A model generated the notes under the pieces. The model did no database searches and was not told where the DNA came from. It saw only the letters and a program-made list of their open reading frames with translations. A stretch of 10,024 nt of DNA from Pavlovales sp. CCMP2436 (lineage: Eukaryota; Haptophyta; Pavlovophyceae; Pavlovales). Both the position numbers and the translations under genes were made by a program. The DNA is taken from NCBI GenBank assembly GCA_026770615.1, contig MU631344.1, positions 30,031 to 40,054 on the forward strand, read 5' to 3'. Numbering within the stretch: the first letter of the stretch is position 1; each line of letters starts with the position of its first letter. Below are positions 5,963 through 10,024 of the stretch, piece by piece.

Positions 5963-6901
5963 CCCTTTTACCGCCGCGGGAGCGCAGTCTCTACGCCCAG
6001 GTGGCCCCGGGTGTCAGCATCTGAGCGTCACTCTGTTGAGCTCTAGCGTCACCTTGCGGTGGTAGTTGCCTAGATTTCATCGCGCGCGCGCGGCTGCAGC
6101 AGATGCGGTCGGAGTGGGCGATGCGTGCGTTTGGTCATGACCGTCCCTCCTCATCGTCTAAACTTATTTTGAATGGAAATGGGATGAGCCTCTTTCCAAG
6201 GACTATGCCCTAGTATTTCTTGGCCCTCGGAAAGAAGTGCGTTCGGGGCCTCTTTCCGGCAACCGCAGCCAGTAGTGATATTGCGGATAACGGGCAGGAC
6301 CCCGCGGGCCCCTGCCCTAAGTTATGCCCTGCTGGTAGAATAATAGTCCAGTTTGCCGATTTATTATCTATTAACGGCCGTGTTGTCCCTGGCAGAATTT
6401 TTGGTAAATCACATCTAGTTTTCTTTTATTCCTACAGCTAACTACTCAATCGTAAATAGCGCCGAAATAGAAAGTCATGCGCCGAGAAAAAACCGCTAAG
6501 TGTCCGATCTCAAGTGAAATCATTGATGTAGGGAGTTGTATTGATGTAGGGAGTTTCGTAAATCTCAGTAAAGTCGGTTACTGCGTTTAAGCTACGTGGA
6601 TTATTCCACTATTTGTAACTGCAAGAAAGCCCATGGGTTTGAGAGCTTAAGACAGCTTCAAGCGACTCCCGAGCGCCCTTTTTCGAGGTCGAGAAATATT
6701 TTTTTCAGGGATCGAGAGCCAGATTCTAACCCACACGACTCTGCCTGCTGCTCCATCTTTCCATCACAATGCAAGTACTGTCGTACACGTATTTTGAAAA
6801 TTATCAATTAAATAATCAGTGTGCCGCTGCACGCAGCATTGGAGCCCGATCCTATCTAGAGACTTCTTCAGAGCATGGGTGCGCACATTCTAACTGTCAT
6901 A
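5963..6901. other. Convergent intergenic region, mostly featureless
   Basis: Holds a (CG)n run near 6080-6091, a GGGCAGG/CCTGCCC hairpin around a CCCGCGGG core (6292-6317), a CCTCTTTCC repeat (6189-6197 and 6248-6256) and the 18-bp tandem at 6522-6555. The 73- and 71-codon plus-strand frames at 6220-6441 and 6596-6811 show no recognisable protein. Confidence 0.6.
6522..6555. repeat. 18-bp tandem duplication
   Basis: ATTGATGTAGGGAGTT occurs at 6522-6537 and exactly again at 6540-6555. Confidence 0.9.
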
Positions 6902-7141
6902 TCACTCGTCGCCTTCCATGATCTCGACGGGCGTCACGGCCATCTCCGCCTCCTCCGCAGGCTCCGCCTCCGCCACGCCGTCGGTGGCCATGAGCGCGGT
7001 GATCCGCCGGGCGAAGGCCGCGGGGTCCGCGATCTCGTAGCCGGACGTGACGGCGGCCACCTCGTAGAGCAGCTGCGCGTACTCGCGCGTGGCCTCGGCG
7101 CCCGGCTGCGTCTTGACGAGCAAGTCCAGCTGACGCACCAC
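6902..7141 (-). CDS. HSP90 last exon (C-terminal dimerisation domain)
   Basis: Acceptor ATAATCAG|GTGGTG at 7142-7143; stop TGA at 6902-6904; 79 codons. VVRQLDLLVKTQ continues AILELNPTHP of the previous exon as in the family, then LLYEVAAVTSGYEIADP and AAFARRITALM, then an acidic tail ending MEGDE. Confidence 0.93.
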   Translation of the reverse strand: MVRQLDLLVKTQPGAEATREYAQLLYEVAAVTSGYEIADPAAFARRITALMATDGVAEAEPAEEAEMAVTPVEIMEGDE

Positions 7142-9732
7142 CTGATTATCAATTTATTAGTTTTTAAGTATTATTGACGCGTGTATTTTAAGTATATGTA
7201 TCCTGCTTCTTCCCCTTCATCTTGATCGAGTCAAACGTGCGCACGAACTGCGTTTCGTCAGGGGGCAGATCTAGTTCTAAGACTGCTCGCTACATTTCAA
7301 GGATTTAGTTCGTGTTCGCGTTGCTCTCAGATGTAAAGAAACAGACTGTAGTGGAGTGTTGTAATCTGTAGTCTTACCGGGTGTGTGGGGTTGAGTTCGA
7401 GGATTGCAGTGGACGCCCCGCCCGGCATGCCGTCCAACTCTTCCGACTGACCCATCGCCACTGCCTGTTTGGGGGGGAGGGGGTGGGTTGAGGAGAGGGA
7501 GAGAGCGAAGGTAAAGCTAGGGCTAGGATGTTCGTTGAGGGCCTAGTCAGCTATGGCTAGGGGTGGTAGAAAAAGCAGAAGCAGAATTACCTGTGCGCGC
7601 ATGAACCTCTCCATCTGCGGGCTCATGCCCCACTGCGGCTGCACGATGGCGGCGGGCGACGAGCGCAGGCGGCGCGAGAGCTCGACCTTGTCCACCTTGC
7701 TGCCCAGAGTCTCCTTCAGGAACGTCAGAGTCGAGGCGAGTGTGGCCTGTAAAAAAAAGAAAAGAAAAAGTGGTTAAGTCTTTTTTGTTTGGGCATCGCC
7801 AGGGAAGAAGAGATGAGATAGAAAACAAAAATAGAACAGCAACTGCAAAAAGAATAGAAAACAGAAGCAAATCTTAGAATTGACCTGGCTCTTGTCGAGT
7901 TTGCTTTAGAAGAAGGAATACGAAAGTGGGGAAGGGGGAGGAGGGGAGAGAGAGAGGGGGGGAGAGAGAGAGAGGGAGAGAGGGAGAGCAGTCACCTGGC
8001 TCTGGTCGTTTGTTTCTTTCTCCTCCTCCGACTCCTCGCCCAGGTCCGCGTTCTGCAAGGGAGGGAGGGGGGAGGGGGAAAGGGGGGGGAAAGGGGGGGA
8101 TTGAGGGATCAGTGTGGGTTATGATTGTACCGATTAGAAAGTGCCCACCAAGGCAGAGGGGTGTGTGCGTGCGCGTGTGTAATATGGGGGGTAGAGGGGG
8201 GCGATCACCTGCTTGGTTGCGTCTACCACTGGGGTGGGGGGGAGAGGAGGGGGGGCATATATGACAGCAATCCTTCTTGCTTATTTGGAATACAATTTCT
8301 TATATTTTTATGAATCTTATGACAACAAATGATGGTGAATTTTATGGCAAGAAGCATGGCGTGCCTGTTTCGCTGCGTCGACGACGGGCAAGTCTTTGAA
8401 CTCACCGATTCCCTGCAGCGCGATCTCGTCCACTGAGTCGAGTGCGTACAACACCTTTTTAACAAGAAATGTAGAATACAATAAGGTATTATTAGTTAAC
8501 ATTATTGAAAGCGTACAGCACCTGTGACGTTCAAATAGATGAGATACAATAAATATATTGTCAGCTATATTGATCTCATACAGATACATCATAGTTGCAC
8601 GTTAGTTACATGATGAGTCGAGCGCGAACGTCATCTGTGATTTTAAATTTTCATCGGCGAGTAATAGTTATATTATTAAAGAAGATAGGCCTCGACTTTA
8701 AATATTAATTATTAATCGGGAGACGCTAAAAACCCAAATCAATAAGAATGTTGGAATTTGGCCCGTGCGCCCTAGAACTGCAAGTCGGGGACGTTCAAAA
8801 AAGGAGGCCTTACACAAATCGATTTTAAACATTAAATTTCAAATGTTTAATTCTCAAATTAAATAATTCAAACAAGAGGGGGGGGCACCTCGTATCCTTT
8901 TGCGGTGAGCGCCTCGAGGACGGGACTGCCCTCCAGCGCCGCCTTGCTCGTGCCCGCCACGTAGTAGACCTGTGGCAATTATATATATTAAGAGTGAGGC
9001 AGAGGAATGTTGCAATATAGGTCAGTCACTCCCGCTCATTCCCACTCCTCAATTAGCATATCCGAAGAATTCGATTTGAAAGGCCGCACCGATGCGTTGA
9101 CCCTCGCATGCCATGCCCGTAAGCCTTCGGGCTGCAAGTCGGGGGACGATAAAAGAACTAAAAAAAAGGCCGCACCTGCTTCTGCCCCTCCGGCATCCTG
9201 GAGACGTACGCCTCCAGCGAAGTGAGCGCACCCGCCTCCATCACCTCCGCCTGATTGTAAAATCAAGATGAACACACATATAATATGAATACAAATACAT
9301 GATTAGCAATCATAATAGTTTTTAATAGTTCTTACAGAGCGTATCCCTTACTCGCCTCCGCCTGCACCGCGAGAAAAGAGAGATAGTCACATCACTTAGC
9401 AATGACAAACAGCAAACGTCACAGTTTAAGTTCGAGGGTGACAGCAGCAGCAGCAGCAGCAGCATCAGCAGCAACAGTATCAGGAGGGCGTAGCACTGTT
9501 ACAGCAGCAACAGCAGCAACAGGAGGGCGTAGCAGGGCGTAGCACTGCTACAGTCGTTATGAACCGACGACAATAAGGGGTCTCGAGCGGAATAAATTAT
9601 AAATAAGTAGCGCACCTCGCTGCCAGCTTCCACCGACTTTGCCTTTGCGAGTGCGACGGCGTTGCGCGAGGACGAAAAGCGCGCCAACTTCAGAAGGGCG
9701 TCCTTGTTGTCCCGGTCCTCAATCAGACCCAC
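6902..9732 (-). CDS. HSP90-family chaperone, 3' half of gene (partial)
   Basis: ATP-driven dimeric protein-folding chaperone. Minus-strand exons, 5' to 3': 9732-9616, 9250-9176, 8969-8889, 8454-8365, 8052-7996, 7746-7591, 7464-7378 and 7141-6902. All join in phase 0 and give about 300 residues. In order they match the end of the middle domain (VGLIEDRDNKDALLKLARFS, SLEAYVSRMPEGQK, VYYVAGTSKAALEGSPVLEA, KGYEVLYALDSVDEIALQ) and the C-terminal dimerisation domain (KVDKVELSRRLRSSPAAIV, GMSPQMERFMRAQ, AILELNPTHPVVRQL, LLYEVAAVTSGYEIADP). The N-terminal ATPase domain lies beyond 10024. The short acidic tail ends PVEIMEGDE: not the cytosolic MEEVD, not an ER KDEL. The compact tail and the K-Q-N-A-D-L-G region look more like organellar (plastid-type) HSP90, but location cannot be settled here. 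About 20 extra residues lie before SLEAYVSRM compared with usual family length. Confidence 0.93.
7142..7377 (-). other. HSP90 intron before last exon
   Basis: Contains a coding-like island at 7202-7265 (minus D-E-T-Q then FVRTFDSIKMKGKKQ) which is not needed by the protein and resembles the start of the last exon. The donor is CCG|GTAAGA at 7376-7377. Confidence 0.75.
7202..7250 (-). repeat. Probable ghost of last-exon acceptor edge
   Basis: On the minus strand ACGCAG|TTCGTGCGCACG gives F-V-R-T-F-D, against CAG|GTGGTGCGTCAG giving V-V-R-Q-L-D at the real acceptor, offset 106. Fifteen of the first 24 bases match and a CAG acceptor is kept. There is no GT donor at the end (CAG|GATACA). It is more diverged than the other ghosts. 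Confidence 0.5.
7378..7464 (-). CDS. HSP90 exon ending AILELNPTHP
   Basis: 29 codons between AAACAG|GCAGTG and CCG|GTAAGA. MGQSEELDGMPGGASTAILE followed by LNPTHP matches the M....ILEINPDHP stretch of HSP90 C-terminal domains. Confidence 0.92.
7465..7590 (-). other. Short HSP90 intron with C-rich acceptor tract
   Basis: 126 bp. On the minus strand it ends in a CCTCCCCC...AAACAG tract; on the plus strand this is a G-rich run (7469-7487). No exon-edge ghost was found here, although a GGGCTAGGATG/ATGGCTAGGGGTGG near-repeat is present. Confidence 0.7.
7591..7746 (-). CDS. HSP90 exon with MERFMRAQ motif
   Basis: 52 codons between TTTTTACAG|GCC and CAG|GTAATT. ATLASTLTFLKETLGSKVDK, VELSRRLRSSPAAIV, QPQWGMSPQMERFMRAQ: the most diagnostic HSP90 segment in the window. 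Confidence 0.96.
7747..7995 (-). other. HSP90 intron with purine tract and exon-edge ghost
   Basis: Right after the donor (minus) lies a pyrimidine tract seen on the plus strand as GAGAGAGGGGGG-type repeats (7926-7989). The ghost at 7882-7910 follows, then AAAAGAAAAG-type sequence on the plus strand, giving the pyrimidine-rich acceptor. Confidence 0.8.
7883..7897 (-). repeat. Ghost of donor edge of exon 7996-8052
   Basis: Plus-strand ACCTGGCTCTTGTCG at 7883-7897 matches 7994-8008 at 14 of 15 positions, offset 111, with similar TTTGxTTxTTT following after a 2-base shift. On the minus strand it reads GAC-AAG-AGC-CAG|GT against GAC-CAG-AGC-CAG|GT in the real exon, so the GT donor is retained. 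Confidence 0.75.
7996..8052 (-). CDS. HSP90 acidic linker exon
   Basis: 19 codons, NADLGEESEEEKETNDQSQ, between CCTTGCAG and CAG|GTGACT. It corresponds to the variable acidic stretch that follows the VDxxKE motif in HSP90 proteins. Confidence 0.85.
8053..8364 (-). other. HSP90 intron with GC donor and micro-exon candidate
   Basis: If the full-length exon is used, the donor is CAG|GCACGC. The acceptor side has a long pyrimidine tract (plus GGGGGAGGGGG and similar, 8056-8099). The interior carries the VDATKQ ghost at 8209-8228 behind a second strong pyrimidine tract and CCCCAG. Confidence 0.7.
8209..8228 (-). repeat. Ghost of VDAAKQ exon edge, possible micro-exon
   Basis: CCCCAG|TG-GTA-GAC-GCA-ACC-AAG-CAG|GTGATC on the minus strand reads V-V-D-A-T-K-Q when joined after a single G. 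The real edge at 8365-8384 reads V-V-D-A-A-K-Q. Here both acceptor and GT donor look good. Splicing from a GTGAGT donor at 8404-8405 (exon 8454-8406) to this 20-nt piece is in phase, but would drop G-E-F-K-D-L-P. Confidence 0.7.
8365..8454 (-). CDS. HSP90 exon VLYALDSVDEIALQ to VVDAAKQ
   Basis: Acceptor GTTAAAAAG|GTGTTGTAC. 30 codons, VLYALDSVDEIALQGIGEFK then DLPVVDAAKQ, keep the normal family spacing between D-E-x-A-x-Q and the acidic linker. The donor would be CAG|GCACGC, a GC donor. The alternative end is 8406, at a textbook G|GTGAGT, continuing into the 20-nt piece at 8209-8228. I prefer the long form because it preserves family length. Confidence 0.8.
8511..8552 (-). repeat. Ghost 1 of exon acceptor edge (VLYA)
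   Basis: Plus GCGTACAGCACC (8511-8522) against GCGTACAACACC (8444-8455), offset 67. TACAATAA is also shared 68 bp apart (8477 and 8545), so the copy extends into intron sequence. On the minus strand GTCACAG|GTG-CTG-TAC-GCT reads V-L-Y-A, as the real GTG-TTG-TAC-GCA does. Confidence 0.8.
8615..8639 (-). repeat. Ghost 2 of exon acceptor edge (ALDS)
   Basis: Plus GAGTCGAG is identical at 8435-8442 and 8615-8622. 15 of 20 bases match over 8435-8454 and 8615-8634, offset 180. On the minus strand ATCACAG|ATGACGTTC continues GCG-CTC-GAC-TCA, A-L-D-S, as in the real exon, then a stop four codons on. Confidence 0.75.
8761..8793. repeat. Sequence shared between two HSP90 introns, copy 1
   Basis: GCCCGT...GCC...CTGCAAGTCGGGG-ACG matches 9115-9148 with six mismatches and one gap. 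Each copy lies on the donor side of its intron. Confidence 0.7.
8889..8969 (-). CDS. HSP90 exon VYYVAGTSK
   Basis: 27 codons, VYYVAGTSKAALEGSPVLEA then LTAKGYE, between GCCACAG and GAG|GTGCCC. Matches the I-Y-Y-L-x-G...S-P-x-L-E-x-x-x-x-K-G-Y-E block of HSP90 middle domains. Confidence 0.94.
9079..9110 (-). repeat. Ghost of donor edge of exon 9176-9250
   Basis: AAAGGCCGCACC is identical at 9079-9090 and 9165-9176, offset 86. This is the intron side of the donor, with GTGCGG on the minus strand. Beyond it CCCTC and GCAT blocks of the exon recur with gaps (to about 9110). The ghost keeps a GTGCGG donor but not the reading frame. Confidence 0.75.
9115..9148. repeat. Sequence shared between two HSP90 introns, copy 2
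   Basis: Partner of 8761-8793; CTGCAAGTCGGGG is exact in both (8778-8790 and 9132-9144). Confidence 0.7.
9176..9250 (-). CDS. HSP90 exon SLEAYVSRMPEGQK
   Basis: 25 codons, AEVMEAGALTSLEAYVSRMP then EGQKQ, between ACAATCAG and CAG|GTGCGG. It matches the SLxEYVSRMKEGQK signature. The first residues (VMEAGA) resemble the end of the previous exon (SVEAGS). Confidence 0.93.
9251..9615 (-). other. HSP90 intron with CAG repeat and weak ghosts
   Basis: Contains a 14-bp echo of the acceptor edge of exon 9176-9250 (CTCGCCTCCGCCTG at 9351-9364, 12 of 14 matching 9240-9253, including CAG|GCGGAGG on the minus strand). Also GGGCGTAGCACTG units and CAG repeats. The donor GAG|GTGCGC is at 9614-9615. Confidence 0.7.
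9441..9555. repeat. CAG/CAA repeat with GGGCGTAGCACTG units
   Basis: An interrupted (CAG)n at 9441-9477, then CAGGAGGGCGTAGCACTGTTA, CAGCAGCAACAGCAGCAA, a second AGGAGGGCGTAGCA, and GGGCGTAGCACTG again (9535-9547). It lies within intron sequence, so it is probably not a polyglutamine tract. Confidence 0.85.
9616..9732 (-). CDS. HSP90 exon VGLIEDRDNKDAL (first in window)
   Basis: 39 codons between CTGTGTAG|GTGGGT and GAG|GTGCGC. VGLIEDRDNKDALLKLARFS matches the LGIIEDxxNRxxLxxLLRF block of HSP90 middle domains. The tail AVALAKAKSVEAGSE has no counterpart in typical members and may be an insertion. Confidence 0.93.
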
Positions 9733-9800
9733 CTACACAGCATTATTCGTGATCGTTATTTATATGAACATTGGTTCATTATTCCTGATGATTATGGGGC

Positions 9801-9839
9801 AGGGCGTCCTTCTTGTCCCGGTCATCGATCAGGCCCACC
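9801..9839 (-). repeat. Ghost of exon 9616-9732 acceptor edge
   Basis: 39 bp match 9695-9733 at 35 positions without gaps, offset 106. On the minus strand it reads VGLIDDRDKKDAL against VGLIEDRDNKDAL; all four differences are at third codon positions. A C/T-rich tract precedes it, but the acceptor AG has become TG, so it cannot be spliced as a normal exon. Confidence 0.92.
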
Positions 9840-9900
9840 AAAAGAAGGGGGGGGGGTTTGGTCGTGTCGTCTCTGTCCGCAAGCAGCTGGCATTTTTTTA

Positions 9901-9939
9901 CTAGGGCATTTCTTTGCTAGAGCGTTTCTTTGCTAAAGC

Positions 9940-9940
<1 letters not shown>
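9901..9940. repeat. 16-bp tandem repeat
   Basis: CTAGGGCATTTCTTTG, CTAGAGCGTTTCTTTG, then CTAAAGCG running into T: two and a half units. Confidence 0.9.

Positions 9941-10024
<84 letters not shown>
9941..10024. repeat. 84-base T homopolymer at window edge
   Basis: Uninterrupted T to the last base. Read on the minus strand it is a poly(A) followed by HSP90 intron. It could be the tail of a retroposed copy lying beyond the window, an expanded T tract, or an assembly end. Confidence 0.95.

Larger units (their letters stand above)
8455..8888 (-). other. HSP90 intron with two ghosts of the following exon
   Basis: 434 bp, AT-rich. Two copies of the acceptor edge of exon 8365-8454 lie at 8511-8552 and 8615-8639. 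The segment 8761-8793 is shared with the neighbouring intron at 9115-9148. The donor side on the minus strand is GAG|GTGCCCCCC. Confidence 0.85.

Noticed and set aside
6220..6441. 73-codon plus-strand ORF
   Set aside because: No recognisable motif, not next to splice signals, and it overlaps a GC-rich hairpin. Length is within chance.
6596..6811. Possible tRNA-like or SINE-like segment (AGATTCTAACCC box)
   Set aside because: The T-loop-like word is present, but the flanking arms do not pair and no acceptor or anticodon stem could be drawn on either strand.
7926..8264. 112-codon plus-strand ORF
   Set aside because: Translation of GA/GGG purine tracts and antisense of HSP90 exons and pyrimidine tracts.
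9441..9540. Polyglutamine or polyalanine coding tract
   Set aside because: The CAG repeat lies between two well-supported HSP90 exons inside an intron.

Overview
The window is nuclear DNA from a eukaryote, most likely a unicellular alga or other protist. Both recognisable genes are split into short GC-rich exons separated by AT-rich, microsatellite-laden GT-AG introns. There is no operon layout and no bacterial-type signal. The species cannot be named from this sequence.

Layout: (1) 1-412 is low-complexity flank plus a diverged direct repeat. (2) 413-3715, plus strand, is a PP2C-family (PPM) protein phosphatase gene that I assemble as six in-frame exons of about 395 residues. All four core metal-ligand aspartates are visible. 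(3) 3716-6901 lies between two convergent genes. It holds a broken retroelement reverse-transcriptase tail (3988-4311), a segment bracketed by CCTATT palindromes with hairpins, a 144-codon ORF of unknown meaning whose antisense strand reads like a frameshifted two-helix membrane protein, and a 301-bp MITE-like element with 13-bp perfect terminal inverted repeats and a 4-bp target duplication. (4) 6902-9732, minus strand, is the 3' half of an HSP90-family chaperone gene. Eight exons cover the end of the middle domain and the whole C-terminal domain; the N-terminal part lies beyond the window. (5) 9733-10024 is intron ending in a 16-bp tandem repeat and an 84-base T run.

The most unusual signal is shared by the two unrelated genes. 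Most introns carry a diverged copy ('ghost') of the edge of one of their own flanking exons, often with the splice site included, 43 to 180 bp from the real edge. I see convincing or reasonable cases in 10 of 13 introns, with weak cases in two more. In several ghosts the differences fall mainly at third codon positions. At one HSP90 junction the reading that keeps family length needs a GC donor, while the ghost carries a good GT donor and would act as an in-frame micro-exon. I do not know a described system that matches this. Local segmental duplication at splice junctions (intron growth or birth), exchange with a diverged paralogue, decoy or alternative exons, and assembly artefact all remain possible.

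The two genes have no evident functional link. They are tail-to-tail neighbours.
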